A stretch of 64,000 nt of DNA from Trichocoleus sp. (lineage in GTDB: Bacteria; Cyanobacteriota; Cyanobacteriia; Elainellales; Elainellaceae), in the NCBI GenBank assembly GCA_036702865.1, contig DATNQD010000036.1, positions 87,414 to 151,413 of the forward strand, written 5' to 3'. Position 1 is the first letter of the stretch. The number at the start of each line of letters is the position of its first letter. A model generated the notes under the pieces. It was given only the letters and a program-made list of their open reading frames with translations, made no database searches and was not told the DNA's origin. Of the stretch, positions 1 through 9,391 are shown piece by piece. Position numbers and translations under genes: made by a program.

Positions 1-645
1 ACTCGCTATGGCACAAGTTTCTGGCTAACGTTTGGCGTCGGCATTGTTGGAGTTGCCTATTTTGGATTGTTTTTTTGGCTGGTCGATCGCTATCGTCGCC
101 TTTATCCCAAACCGATTTTGCCGGCCCCTGAGGAAGCAACCTGGGTTTTGAGTGGTTATAGCTTAATCACGCTCTCTGGACTCATTGCGATCTTTCAGAG
201 TGCCGAACATCCCATTCTGACGCTCACCTGTCTGGGGTTGGTGATCATCCCTGTTCCAATGATTCTGCTCAGTTTCATTTACTGGCGCGGGCGATACCAC
301 GACTTAATGGAAGTGAGCTATTTCGTTGAAGACGGTAGCTTCCGTCAGTTGCGATTTCTCATCGGCAGATTGCCCAACATTCCGCTGTTTCCGCAGTTCC
401 GCGATCGATACACGCCCATTCTTTGGGATCGCCGCTGGGGCTGGCTCAACTACTTTGATTTCAGTCTCAACAATTTCCTACGCTTTGGCTTTAATGACAT
501 TCGCTTGCGCGATCAATCGGTTCCGGGACTGATCACCAGTTTGGTTTGGTATCAGTGGAGCCTGGGTATCCTTTATTTTGCGCTGCTACTCTGGACACTT
601 TCCCGCACCATCCCCGGTCTCAATCTGCTGATTTACTTCAAGTAG
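1..645 (+). CDS. Conserved membrane protein, 5' end outside window
   Basis: The reading frame is open from the first base (frame 1) to the stop at 643-645, so the start lies upstream of the window and this is a C-terminal fragment of at least 214 residues. It has four or five hydrophobic segments: one at the extreme left, two around the middle (after TWVLSGYS and LTCLGLVIIPVPMIL), and one near the C-terminus (YQWSLGILYFALLLW). A soluble loop rich in Arg and Phe separates the last two. I do not recognise the family. It reads as a cyanobacterial inner- or thylakoid-membrane protein of unknown function. The next gene follows after 41 bases on the same strand, so co-transcription is possible. Confidence 0.7.
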   Translation, partial: TRYGTSFWLTFGVGIVGVAYFGLFFWLVDRYRRLYPKPILPAPEEATWVLSGYSLITLSGLIAIFQSAEHPILTLTCLGLVIIPVPMILLSFIYWRGRYHDLMEVSYFVEDGSFRQLRFLIGRLPNIPLFPQFRDRYTPILWDRRWGWLNYFDFSLNNFLRFGFNDIRLRDQSVPGLITSLVWYQWSLGILYFALLLWTLSRTIPGLNLLIYFK

Positions 646-686
646 TGTTCAAGATTTTTTGATGAATTGATTAACGGAATTTGTTT

Positions 687-1682
687 ATGAATCGGTTTAT
701 TTCGATCGCCACTTCAACTCAGCTGGAAGCCATTCAATCCCTTCAAGGCTTGCCCGCTTTACCTCCAAAAATATTTGCACAACACAAACCAGATGCTCAC
801 TGGGTACTCGTGCAAAACGAAATGATTCGGGCATCTTGTTCACTGTGGTGGCAAAAAACGCCTGCTTACCTGGATCACCAAGTCGGATTGATTGGACACT
901 ACCAGGCAGAAGACAATGAATTTGCTGCGCTTTTGCTCAACCATGCCTGTCAGCAGCTTACAGAACAAAATTGCACGATCGTCATTGCGCCAATGGACGG
1001 CAATACCTGGAGACGATATCGGTTCATCATCGATCGCGGTAGCGAACCTATCTTTTTTCTAGAGCCTGATAACCCTGATCAATGGATCAATCACTTTCAA
1101 GATCAAGAATTTACAGTTCTAGCGAACTATCAGTCCAGCATCAACACAGATTTAACCTATGTTGATCCACGGATGGAAAAAATTGCGGCAAGAATGCATG
1201 ATCTCGGTGTGCAAATTCGATCGATTGATCTAGAAAATTTTGAGACAGAACTGGAGCGAATTTATCAGCTCTCCAGTATTAGTTTTCGCCATAATTTTTT
1301 ATACACGCCGATCGATCGCGCGGAATTCATCACTCAGTATCTTCAGGTTAAACCTTACGTCAAGCCAGAACTCACTTTACTGGCAGAACATCAGCATCAA
1401 CTTGTTGGTTTTCTGTTTGCAGTTCCCGACATTTCACAGTCACAGAGAGGTCAAACAATCGATACTGCAATTATCAAGACAGTTGCTGCTTTACCCGGAA
1501 AAACTTATGCCGGACTAGGTAGTTTACTCGTTTCTCAAGCACAGACGATCGCGCGTCAACTGGGCTATCAACGAGTGATTCACGCACTCATGCATGACGC
1601 AAACAACTCGTGTAATCTTAGCCGTCACTATGCTCATTCCATCAGGCGTTATGTTCTTTTTGCCAAAAACTTGATTTCTTAA
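687..1682 (+). CDS. GNAT-like acyltransferase domain protein
   Basis: A soluble protein of about 331 residues. The C-terminal half (LTLLAEHQHQLVGFLFAVPD, then LPGKTYAGLGSLLVSQAQTIARQLGYQRVIHALM) has the beta strand, then helix after a G-x-G-S turn, then strand order of GNAT N-acetyltransferases, with the acetyl-CoA loop near YAGLGSLL. The N-terminal half may be a second, degenerate GNAT fold, as in double-GNAT proteins. The substrate cannot be told. The reading frame can be extended two codons to a TTG at 681, but ATG at 687 is the more likely start. The last helix carries an N-x-S-R-H-Y motif often seen near the end of GNAT domains. A hairpin follows the stop. Confidence 0.6.
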   Translation: MNRFISIATSTQLEAIQSLQGLPALPPKIFAQHKPDAHWVLVQNEMIRASCSLWWQKTPAYLDHQVGLIGHYQAEDNEFAALLLNHACQQLTEQNCTIVIAPMDGNTWRRYRFIIDRGSEPIFFLEPDNPDQWINHFQDQEFTVLANYQSSINTDLTYVDPRMEKIAARMHDLGVQIRSIDLENFETELERIYQLSSISFRHNFLYTPIDRAEFITQYLQVKPYVKPELTLLAEHQHQLVGFLFAVPDISQSQRGQTIDTAIIKTVAALPGKTYAGLGSLLVSQAQTIARQLGYQRVIHALMHDANNSCNLSRHYAHSIRRYVLFAKNLIS

Positions 1683-1690
1683 TTGCAGAT

Positions 1691-1715
1691 AGGTGAGCAT
1701 TTCGCCCACCTTTAT
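1691..1715 (+). terminator. Probable terminator after the GNAT-like gene
   Basis: AGGTGAGC at 1691-1698 pairs with GCCCACCT at 1704-1711 with one mismatch, followed by TTTAT. The U-tract is short, so this is a moderate call. Confidence 0.5.
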
Positions 1716-1809
1716 CAGTAACTTATGCTAACACTATGTATTTCAGTAACTTACCTCCGTTAAAACTCCGTTAAAACTAAGTTAGCTATGAAGCAATTTG
1801 TAGCCATTT

Positions 1810-2088
1810 TTAATTATTGCTACGAGTGCCTACACGGGCAATATGAGGAGTTTCTCCAGCAACGGTTAGCGTTTGAGCAGGTGAACTATTCTTTTCGTCC
1901 TTATGACCATTTCCGGGTGACGGCATCCACCAAGCAATAATGCTAGTGATACCACTCCAAAATAAAGCCTGATTTTTATCTTCAGTCGCCACAGCCATTT
2001 TACCCAGGCAGAATATTAAGACGAGTGCACTAAAGGAAACTTGAACAATAAACTTTAGGAAGTCCTGGTTCGACAATTGATTTTTCAT
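1810..2088 (-). CDS. Small membrane protein, unknown
   Basis: A 92-residue protein with two hydrophobic segments: roughly residues 12-34 (FIVQVSFSALVLIFCLGKMAV) and 42-55 (ALFWSGITSIIAWWMP). A polar tail of about 35 residues follows and contains GHKDEKNSS. ATG at 2088 has no clear Shine-Dalgarno. It stands alone between the GNAT-like gene and dnaA, reading leftward. I do not recognise a family. The two-segment hairpin topology with a soluble C-terminus suggests a small inner-membrane protein. It could be spurious, but the hydrophobic pattern and the intact frame favour a real gene. Confidence 0.5.
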   Translation of the reverse strand: MKNQLSNQDFLKFIVQVSFSALVLIFCLGKMAVATEDKNQALFWSGITSIIAWWMPSPGNGHKDEKNSSPAQTLTVAGETPHIARVGTRSNN

Positions 2089-2330
2089 GGGGGCTATCTT
2101 AGATAAGTGATGAATTGGGGGCTGACAGCTTTTCTTGTTTCAGGGCTGTTATTTTATTCATCACCAATCGATCGCACATTTTCGCAAAACTCGAGGAATC
2201 TTTAGCTCATTTCTCCTGCTGTCAACCACTGCTTTAGGATGAAGTTTTCATCATCCAATTGAGTGAAACCTGAGCAGCTCAAGTACCGCCTTCCTGACCG
2301 ATTAAACCCGCTTCCTAAAACCTGAAATCT

Positions 2331-3725
2331 CTACCCCTTCCGTACCTGCTTCGGATTCTGGTTAGACAACGTCAGCCGATCGCTCAATTGTCGCAGCGTT
2401 CTTGCCATTTCAGGGTCAGACTCTTTCTGCTGAGCCACTTTGTCGCAGCTATACATTACGGTCGTGTGGTCTTTGCCCCCGAATACTTCGCCAATTTTGG
2501 GCAAGCTCAGATCGGTATGCTGACGCATCAAATACATCCCAATCTGTCGGGCAACACTGATCTCTCGACGGCGTGAACTGCCTTTCAAGTCTTCCAGGGA
2601 GATGCCATAGGTTTCCACGATCGTATTAAGCACTGCATCGGGAGATGCTTCAACCTGTTCGCTGGGCGGGTTGAGGACTGGCGAAATGTTCTCTACTGTC
2701 ATTGACAGACCAGAAATCGAGATATAAGCCACTGCCCGGATCAATGCTCCTTCCAGTTCCCGAATGTTGGAGGTGTAACTGGTGGCAATGTATTCGATCA
2801 CCTCTCTTGGCAGGCGCATGTTTTCGTACTCTGCCTTCTTTTGCAGAATTGCCATCCGGGTTTCCAGGTCAGGCGGCTGGATATCAGCAATTAAACCCAT
2901 GGAAAAGCGGGAGCAGAGGCGTTCCTGTAGGCGAGGAATATGATTGGGGGGGCGATCGGACGCTAAGACCACCTGCTTTCCGGCTTCGTGGAGCGTGTTG
3001 AAGGTATGAAAAAACTCTTCCTGCGTGTATTCCTTGCCTTCAATGAACTGAATATCATCCACCAGCAGCACATCCACCGCCCGATAATGCTCCCGGAAGC
3101 TCTGCATACTGTCTTTGCGGATGGCAGCAATCAGATCATTGGTGAATTGCTCTGTTGAAACATAAAAGATTTTTGAGCGGGGATCAATCTCCAGTCGATA
3201 GTGCCCGATCGCCTGCATCAGGTGGGTTTTGCCTAATCCTACGCCCCCGCAAAGAAACAGCGGATTGAATTCGCGTCCAGGAGACTCTGCCACCGCTAAA
3301 GATGCCGCATGAGCCATCCGATTGTTTGCACCGACGACGAAGCGCGAGAAGACGTATTTGGGGTTTAGGTCAGTTTGGCGCGCCCGGGAGCTCGCAGGCA
3401 GATCGGTTGGAGGAGCTTCGGCAGACTGTGCCCACACCATTTCTGAGGCTTCTGGCAGACCCTCAGACTCCGCACCCGGCTTGACAGTGATGTGAATCTC
3501 GACCGATCGCCCTAAAAGTTCCTGCACCACATCTCCGATCGTCTTGACGTAATACTTCTGGAGCCAGTTACGAGCGAATGGGTTGGGCGTGCAGATCACT
3601 AAACTGCAATCATCGAGCCGCTCAGCAGTAGCAGATTTAATCCAGGTTTCAAAGGTCGGGCGACTCAGCTGGAGCTGTAACCGCTCCAATACCTGATTCC
3701 AAAAATTTTCCAGGCTAATTTCCAC
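2331..3725 (-). CDS. dnaA: Chromosomal replication initiator DnaA
   Basis: DnaA binds DnaA boxes at oriC, oligomerises in the ATP form and opens the duplex. All four domains are visible in 464 residues: the N-terminal protein-interaction domain (about 1-80); a short linker (80-115); the AAA+ domain with Walker [10 protein letters not shown] near 160-168 and Walker B LVDD near 221-224; and the C-terminal helix-turn-helix with the DnaA signature around [12 protein letters not shown]. The start is GTG at 3725, supported by GAGG six bases upstream. It reads leftward about 28.6 kb from the DnaA-box cluster beside dnaN. Its own upstream region shows no DnaA-box cluster. No adjacent gene is close enough to form an operon. 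Confidence 0.97.
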   Translation of the reverse strand: MEISLENFWNQVLERLQLQLSRPTFETWIKSATAERLDDCSLVICTPNPFARNWLQKYYVKTIGDVVQELLGRSVEIHITVKPGAESEGLPEASEMVWAQSAEAPPTDLPASSRARQTDLNPKYVFSRFVVGANNRMAHAASLAVAESPGREFNPLFLCGGVGLGKTHLMQAIGHYRLEIDPRSKIFYVSTEQFTNDLIAAIRKDSMQSFREHYRAVDVLLVDDIQFIEGKEYTQEEFFHTFNTLHEAGKQVVLASDRPPNHIPRLQERLCSRFSMGLIADIQPPDLETRMAILQKKAEYENMRLPREVIEYIATSYTSNIRELEGALIRAVAYISISGLSMTVENISPVLNPPSEQVEASPDAVLNTIVETYGISLEDLKGSSRRREISVARQIGMYLMRQHTDLSLPKIGEVFGGKDHTTVMYSCDKVAQQKESDPEMARTLRQLSDRLTLSNQNPKQVRKG

Positions 3726-4036
3726 TGCTCACCTCGATCCCTAACTTGCCACAGATGAATGAAATTGAACGATCGTTGATTTGTCATAAGTCCATCACAA
3801 ACTTGGTGCAATCTTTTTCTGCGTCTCAAGCAGTTACTACAAGACGAACGCGCGACGTTGATTGACCTTTATTGAGTTTGCCGTGCTTTTCGCACAGATG
3901 TTCTTAAGTTATTTGGAACTTGTTTAGACGTGGAGGCTAGTGCCCACTAAGTGTTGAGTATTAGATGTCATAAGATCCTAGATGTGGAGATATTATGCAG
4001 ATAAAACGGGGAGAAAGCTAGAGAGCGATTGTTCTC
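3726..4036. other. Intergenic region upstream of dnaA
   Basis: A 311-base gap between rnhA and dnaA. It must hold the dnaA promoter, but I see no convincing -35/-10 pair. I found no TTTTCCACA/TTATCCACA-type DnaA box, which argues against oriC being here. Confidence 0.5.
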
Positions 4037-4930
4037 CTAGTCCACCCGTTCCAATTGCCAGAGAATTTGATTCCCTTCTCGGCGGACGCGCGACACGACC
4101 CAATTCCGCCAAACCCAGTTGTCGCCCCGACTGGTTACCGCACTGGCATTAACATCCATTAAATCTGCCAATTCAGAACTCGTAATCAAGTAGCCCTCGC
4201 GGGCGATTTCATCTGACATGCGCAACGTATCCACCAAACTGCGAAGCTGAGCGACCCTGACTTCGCGGGGAAGGTCTGAGCCGTCCATGGTGGATGAGTT
4301 TATTGAATCTACCATAGTTGAGTCAGCAACAGTGAAGGATGCAATTATGTGACTGGATTCTACCGTTTCTGCTAGTGGTTGATTAGTGACGTGAGTGGCA
4401 GATTGACGTTTTGGCATCTCCTTTTCTTCGCTATCCTTTCGGGTTGCCTGCTGTAAGGAAGGCAACTTCCCCAATGAGAAGGCTCGAGCGATCGTATCAC
4501 AGCGTTCGTTTCCTGCATCGCCGGAGTGCCCCCGGACATATTGCCACTGGAAAGCTCGGATCGTATGGGAAGCTTGCTGGTTGAGGCGATCGAGCATTTC
4601 CCAGAGATCCTGATTCAAGACAGGCTTCCCCGTCGAAGTCTTCCAGCCCTTTTGTTTCCAGCCCTTGATCCACTTTGTTACGCCGTTCTTGACATACTCG
4701 CTATCGGTGTAGAGGGTCACAGGCTCCGTTTGTCCTGAAGCAACTAGAAACTCCAGTGCCGCGATCGCTGCCTGCATTTCCATGCGGTTGTTTGTCGTTT
4801 GGGGATCAGCTCCCCCCAATTCATGAATCGAGCCATCGTCGAAGTAAACTACTGTCCCCCAGCCACCGGGTCCGGGATTTCCAGAACAAGCCCCATCCGT
4901 ATAGATGCGCTGAATTTTTTGTTGAGCCAT
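4037..4930 (-). CDS. rnhA: Ribonuclease HI with C-terminal extension
   Basis: RNase HI cuts the RNA strand of RNA:DNA hybrids (primers, R-loops). The catalytic domain fills about residues 5-150: first Asp in IYTDGACSGNPG, Glu in NNRMEMQAAIAAL, Asp in LYTDSEYV, and the His-containing loop and last Asp around VRGHSGDAGNERCDTIA. The protein is about 297 residues, twice the usual 150. After a linker rich in Ser/Thr (about 160-220) comes a second conserved-looking module of about 75 residues (REVRVAQLRSLVDTLRMSDE ... VWRNWVVSRVRREGNQILWQL). It resembles a small helical or winged-helix domain, and I know similar extensions from other cyanobacterial RNases HI. ATG at 4930 is preferred to TTG at 4933. 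Confidence 0.93.
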   Translation of the reverse strand: MAQQKIQRIYTDGACSGNPGPGGWGTVVYFDDGSIHELGGADPQTTNNRMEMQAAIAALEFLVASGQTEPVTLYTDSEYVKNGVTKWIKGWKQKGWKTSTGKPVLNQDLWEMLDRLNQQASHTIRAFQWQYVRGHSGDAGNERCDTIARAFSLGKLPSLQQATRKDSEEKEMPKRQSATHVTNQPLAETVESSHIIASFTVADSTMVDSINSSTMDGSDLPREVRVAQLRSLVDTLRMSDEIAREGYLITSSELADLMDVNASAVTSRGDNWVWRNWVVSRVRREGNQILWQLERVD

Positions 4931-5089
4931 CAAAAGCAGGTGTCAAATTTGGGATGCGTGCAGTCTATGATCTATACCCTGGAAGTTGGCGATCGTGCAA
5001 TACAAGGGTAAAGGGGAGAAAAAGCAAGGGGAAATCGGGGAAGGATGAAAGGGACTTTTTATTTTTTGGGGTGGGATGGGTAATGAGGG

Positions 5090-6304
5090 TTAGGGTTTAC
5101 AGAGTTGCCAGCAGTCGCAGGCGATCGTCCAATCCTCTTGGGTATGAATGACAAGGACAGTGATTTTGGAGTCGGGGGTGGAGATAATTTTGTCTTGGAG
5201 GCGATCGGTGTTTTGGCTGGGATCAAGTTTGAGATTGAGGAAAGCGAAGGCTTCGCAGGCAGCAGATCGGATGTAGGGATCATTCTCGCCAACACCTGCG
5301 GTAAAAATCAGGGCATCGAGTCCACCGAGGCTTGCCAGCATGGAGCCAATCCAGGAACGGAGACGATGGACATAGATATCAAGAGCGAGTTGGGCGCGGG
5401 GGTTGCCTTGTTCGATCGCCTGATGGATTAAGCGCATATCGTTGGAGATTCCAGAAATGCCGAGTAGACCAGAGGCTTTGTTGAGAACGTGGTCGAGCTT
5501 ATCGGCACTGTAGCCTTCCTGCCGCATCAGGTAGATGAGAATGCTCGGATCGACGCTACCAGAGCGACTGCCCATCATCAGCCCTTCTAGGGGCGTAAAT
5601 CCCATTGTGGTATCAATACTGCGTCCATTGTCGATTGCTGCCAGCGAGCAACCGTTTCCAAGATGACAGGTAATCAGCTTCAGGTCGTTCAGATTGCGCC
5701 CCAACAAATCGGCAGCACGATGGGCACAGTAGCGGTGGCTCGTCCCATGAAACCCATAGCGGCGAATGCCTTTTTCCACCCACTCATAAGAACCAGGGTA
5801 GATCGTGGCGGAGTCGGGCATCTGGGAATGAAAGGCAGTGTCGAAAACTGCAACCTGAGGAACATCTCCCAAAATTGCTTCGATCGCCTCAATTCCTTCT
5901 AGGTTTGCTGGATTATGAACCGGAGCCAGGACAGCCAAACGATCGATCGCCGCTTTCACTTCTGGCGTAATGCGAATACTGTCGTGATACTCCTGCCCCC
6001 CATGCACCACCCGATGCCCTACAGCCTGAATTTCTTGGGGACTAGACATCACCTGAGCCTCACCCGTCCAGAGCGTTTCCAGCAAATGAGCCATCACCTG
6101 CGCCCGATCGCCTGCCGGAAGTTCCTCTTTCAGAGTTGCGCCAGAATGCGTTTTGACTTTGATTTCAGCCACATCTTGTTGGTGCGTCCAGTCGATCGCC
6201 CCTTCCCAAACTGGCTCAGGTGGATGCTCAGGTAGAGTATCGCCGATCTGATAGAGGCAGCTTTTCTGACTGCTCGACCCTGCATTCATGACGAGAATTT
6301 TCAT
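5090..6304 (-). CDS. ackA: Acetate kinase
   Basis: Acetate kinase interconverts acetate plus ATP with acetyl phosphate plus ADP. The protein is 404 residues, the normal length. Family signatures are clear: N-terminal MKILVMNAGSSSQK, the GHRVVHGG motif, the ITCHLGNGCSLAAI nucleotide-binding segment, TMGFTPLEGLMMGSRSG, and FTAGVGENDP near the end. The frame extends 18 codons upstream, but the family N-terminus begins at the ATG at 6304. In cyanobacteria it serves overflow and fermentative acetate metabolism, usually with Pta, which is not in this window. It appears to be monocistronic. Confidence 0.96.
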   Translation of the reverse strand: MKILVMNAGSSSQKSCLYQIGDTLPEHPPEPVWEGAIDWTHQQDVAEIKVKTHSGATLKEELPAGDRAQVMAHLLETLWTGEAQVMSSPQEIQAVGHRVVHGGQEYHDSIRITPEVKAAIDRLAVLAPVHNPANLEGIEAIEAILGDVPQVAVFDTAFHSQMPDSATIYPGSYEWVEKGIRRYGFHGTSHRYCAHRAADLLGRNLNDLKLITCHLGNGCSLAAIDNGRSIDTTMGFTPLEGLMMGSRSGSVDPSILIYLMRQEGYSADKLDHVLNKASGLLGISGISNDMRLIHQAIEQGNPRAQLALDIYVHRLRSWIGSMLASLGGLDALIFTAGVGENDPYIRSAACEAFAFLNLKLDPSQNTDRLQDKIISTPDSKITVLVIHTQEDWTIACDCWQLCKP

Positions 6305-6546
6305 CAGCCACTCCGCACCTACTTTCAAAGAACGAGTTTCAAAGAGCGAGGGAAGCACTACTAGTCTGCTGGAAACTCAGCCGGATGGAATAGTCCTTAG
6401 GACACAGTTCTTCGTTTTTTGTTGTCCCATATCTCCCGATTCCCTCACAAATGTTAACTATTCCTGCGATTCCGTCGTAGACGATCCCGTTTTTTGGTAC
6501 AACTCCCGATCATAGGCAACTTTTAATAGCTGTAAGGAGAGAAACC

Positions 6547-6807
6547 TTGTTTACTGCTCTACTCGCGGATGTTGTTGCACGACTGCCTGAATGGACTCCA
6601 ACCATCAGCTTGATTATGCTCGCTTGCAATCTGCTCGGAATTGCGATCGGCAAAATAGGAATTAAGTTTCCCAACGTGGGACCCGGAATTCCAGTTCTGT
6701 CTGACTCTCTAGGACTGAGCCTGCCTGCAATTTTAGCGGCAACAAGCTTCGGTCACCTTATCGGTGCGGGTGTGATCTTGGGCTTGACCAACGCTGGAAT
6801 TATCTAA
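6547..6807 (+). CDS. psaK: Photosystem I subunit PsaK
   Basis: PsaK is a small two-helix subunit at the periphery of PSI in the thylakoid membrane. The 86-residue product has the family pattern: a first helix (TISLIMLACNLLGIAIGK), a stromal loop (IGIKFPNVGPGIPV), and a second helix with the conserved Ser-Phe-Gly-His-Leu-Ile-Gly-Ala-Gly segment ending in LGLTNAGII. It starts with TTG at 6547. AAGGAG about seven bases upstream is a good Shine-Dalgarno and decides the start. A strong terminator follows, so it is transcribed alone. Expression is presumably light-dependent, but I found no convincing HLR1 repeat upstream. Confidence 0.95.
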   Translation: MFTALLADVVARLPEWTPTISLIMLACNLLGIAIGKIGIKFPNVGPGIPVLSDSLGLSLPAILAATSFGHLIGAGVILGLTNAGII

Positions 6808-6854
6808 TCCCAGTTTGAGTCTCACATCCTCCTCTTTTTACTAAGGCAATTTGT

Positions 6855-6880
6855 CAGGGTGTTATGCCCTGGCTTTTTTT
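6855..6880 (+). terminator. Rho-independent terminator of psaK
   Basis: CAGGG at 6855-6859 pairs with CCCTG at 6867-6871, followed by GCTTTTTTT. It overlaps by two bases the end of the convergent molybdoprotein gene. The opposite strand lacks a U-tract, so it serves psaK only. Confidence 0.85.
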
Positions 6881-9224
6881 ATGCATTAGGGGCAGGTATG
6901 AGGGCGGCAGAAGGCGCAGCATATAAAACCACAGGAACGCGCTTGAAAGCTGGAGTGCCCGATTTCGGGTCAATTTTTGCCTTAAAGATGGCATTGACTT
7001 CGGGGTAAAACATCATGGCGGCTCCTGAACGAATTGCACCATAGATGATTTCAACGTTTTCCAGTTTGCCTGCATCGCCTTGAACCGTCACGCGCTGATG
7101 TTCATGAAAGCCTGCCTGGTTAGCGTCCGATCGGTTCATCAAAATACAGTTACGGTGGGGCATCCCACGATATTTGTCCCCGGTTTTGTAAACAACAGTA
7201 TTGTGCTGCGAGTAGCTGCGTCCAGTGCCTAAGACCACTACCAGGCTCGGAATTGCTGCTGGAATGCCAAAGTCTTGCGGTTGGGGGAGCGTTAGTTTGG
7301 GTAATGGTGTCACAAACATTGCCGCTTTGCCGGAAGGGGTCGCAAATTTTGGTTCAGAGAAGATGCGCCCGGAAATCGTGAATTCTGTTTGGGTCTTGTC
7401 GATCGCCGCCATCTGTTCATAGCCGGGAATCGTTTGGGCAATCAGTTGCCGAACATAGCGTGTGTCTTGCAGTTTGCGCCAGTCGATCGGGTTTGTACCG
7501 TGAATGCGATGGGCAATCTCTGTCAGCAAATCCACCTCAGAGATCAAATTTGCTGCTGGGTAATGCAAATGGCTCTTGCCCTCATCGTTGAGCCGGACAA
7601 AATTATTGCCCGATTCAGTCGTGGTTTTATGAGGATTCTCAAATCGATTGAAAACGGGCAGAATCAGCGTATTTTGCTGCGCTAAGCCGTGGAAATGTCC
7701 CAGGTTTGGCTTCGTTGCCACATAAAAGACAGTTTCAATCTGGCTGAAAGCGCGTTTTGCCTGGGTCAGATCCGGATTTGCCGCATACAAATTACCGCCC
7801 AGACAGAACAGCGTATCGATTTTTCCTGCATCTGCCGCTTCCATAAGGGCACGCGCATCATAACCCTGGACTCGACTGAGCGATCGATCCAACAGTTTTT
7901 CAAGTGCTTCCTGAATTTCTTTTTTCAAATGAACGGTCACGCCCATCGAGCCGAAGCCCTGAACGTTTGAATGTCCCCGAATCGGCATTGTGCCTGCCCC
8001 TGGTTTGCCTGCGTTTCCCGTCAGCAGAGCTGTATTGCCAATGCTATGAACGTTATCAACCCCGTTTTCGTGATGCGTAATTCCCATTGCCCAGGCAAAG
8101 ACAACCGCATTCGATCTGCCAATCATCCGAGCTGCTGCTGCAATTTCAGCCTGAGAAATACCGCAGGTTTCAGTAATTGTTTGCCAACCGATCGATCGCG
8201 CTTGTTCAATAATTGCTTCCCAGTTTTCAGTGTGCGATCGAAGATAGTTCCACTGCACTAAATTCTGCTCGATCAGTGATTTTTGAATGCCAATAAACAG
8301 AGCCGTATCGCTACCGGGAATGGGCTGAAGATAAAGTGAGGAAATGTCTGAGCCGCCGCTTAACAATGACTTGATGGGAAAGGCTGGAGAAGCAAATTTC
8401 ACGAGCCCAACTTCGACCGTGGGATTAATGACAATGACTTTACCGCCCCGATCGCGCAATTCAATTAATTCATTCATTAAACGCGGATGATTTGCAGGCG
8501 CATTTGAGCCAATTAACACCACACAATCACTCTGCTTCAAACTTTCCAGGCTCACCATTGAGGTGCCAGAACCAAACATTTGCTTTAAGCCTACGGTTGA
8601 AGGCGCGTGACACAAATCAGAACAGTCTGCCAGGTTGTTAGAACCGAGTGCCCGCATCATCAATTGCAGCAAAAACGCCGCTTCATTCGACGATCGTCCC
8701 GAACTATAAGAAGCCACCCGCTCTGGCTCCTTTAAAAATGCCTGTTCTGCCATCGCAAACACTTCTGCCCAAGAGATCCGCTGATAGCGCGAACTGCCCG
8801 ATCGCAAAATGACCGGAAAGCTCAACCGCCCCAATCGATCGGCTTCCATCGAGGTCAGCTGCTGCAGTTCAGAAATGCTATATCGCTCAAAAAAGTGTTC
8901 TGCAATCGGTGGCTGAAGCTCGGCAACGATCGCCTCCACGCTTTTCATACAGCGCTGGACTTTTTCTCCCACTTCATTCGTAAAACCTCCCTTTTGTCCA
9001 CCCGTTCCCCAGGCACAGGAAAGACAAGCACTTTTATGGGTTAGGGTTTGCCAGAGCTTGAAGCCATCAGGGGAAAGGGTCTTTTCTGCCCAATATTCAA
9101 TAACTGAAAATCCGCCACCTGATTCAGGTGTGTTGGAATGAATTTCAGGTTGATGAATTTCAGGCTGAGGCTCGATCGACGGAGTATTAGAGACATCAGA
9201 AGCGATCGGTTTGGGAGCATCCAT
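6879..9224 (-). CDS. FdhF/YdeP-type molybdopterin oxidoreductase
   Basis: A 781-residue protein of the formate-dehydrogenase-H-like, bis-MGD molybdoenzyme superfamily. It has only a reduced N-terminal cysteine motif (Cys67-x2-Cys70, with Cys92 nearby) where true FdhF has four ligands to a 4Fe-4S cluster. That matches the YdeP branch. The segment GSNNLADCSDLCHAPST (Cys205) aligns with the position of selenocysteine in E. coli FdhF, so Cys205 is the probable Mo ligand. GITHHENGVDN and GRSYSQHNT fit later cofactor-binding loops. There is no twin-arginine signal, so it should be cytoplasmic. No electron-transfer partner gene lies alongside. The physiological substrate is unknown: the family has been linked to acid resistance and formate-like chemistry, but neither is shown here. 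Confidence 0.85.
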   Translation of the reverse strand: MDAPKPIASDVSNTPSIEPQPEIHQPEIHSNTPESGGGFSVIEYWAEKTLSPDGFKLWQTLTHKSACLSCAWGTGGQKGGFTNEVGEKVQRCMKSVEAIVAELQPPIAEHFFERYSISELQQLTSMEADRLGRLSFPVILRSGSSRYQRISWAEVFAMAEQAFLKEPERVASYSSGRSSNEAAFLLQLMMRALGSNNLADCSDLCHAPSTVGLKQMFGSGTSMVSLESLKQSDCVVLIGSNAPANHPRLMNELIELRDRGGKVIVINPTVEVGLVKFASPAFPIKSLLSGGSDISSLYLQPIPGSDTALFIGIQKSLIEQNLVQWNYLRSHTENWEAIIEQARSIGWQTITETCGISQAEIAAAARMIGRSNAVVFAWAMGITHHENGVDNVHSIGNTALLTGNAGKPGAGTMPIRGHSNVQGFGSMGVTVHLKKEIQEALEKLLDRSLSRVQGYDARALMEAADAGKIDTLFCLGGNLYAANPDLTQAKRAFSQIETVFYVATKPNLGHFHGLAQQNTLILPVFNRFENPHKTTTESGNNFVRLNDEGKSHLHYPAANLISEVDLLTEIAHRIHGTNPIDWRKLQDTRYVRQLIAQTIPGYEQMAAIDKTQTEFTISGRIFSEPKFATPSGKAAMFVTPLPKLTLPQPQDFGIPAAIPSLVVVLGTGRSYSQHNTVVYKTGDKYRGMPHRNCILMNRSDANQAGFHEHQRVTVQGDAGKLENVEIIYGAIRSGAAMMFYPEVNAIFKAKIDPKSGTPAFKRVPVVLYAAPSAALIPAPNA
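9138..9167 (+). repeat. 15-bp tandem duplication in molybdoprotein 5' end
   Basis: ATGAATTTCAGGTTG is followed directly by ATGAATTTCAGGCTG. In the encoded protein this gives two copies of a P-E-I-H unit in the disordered N-terminal 30 residues. Confidence 0.8.
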
Positions 9225-9391
9225 ACAGAATTCCTCGAACGGCGCTATCTATCTATGCTGTCTATCTGTCCAGTCTGGAGTATCTGCAAAATAGCTGATC
9301 TCTCAATAGAATGCCATGTCAAGCTGATTACGATTTCTGACGATCGAGGTTATCCAATCCTTAATTTTTTCAAGATTTAGCTTATCTGTGA

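Noticed and set aside
3726..4036. Possible origin upstream of dnaA
   Set aside because: No DnaA boxes found; the box cluster is at dnaN.
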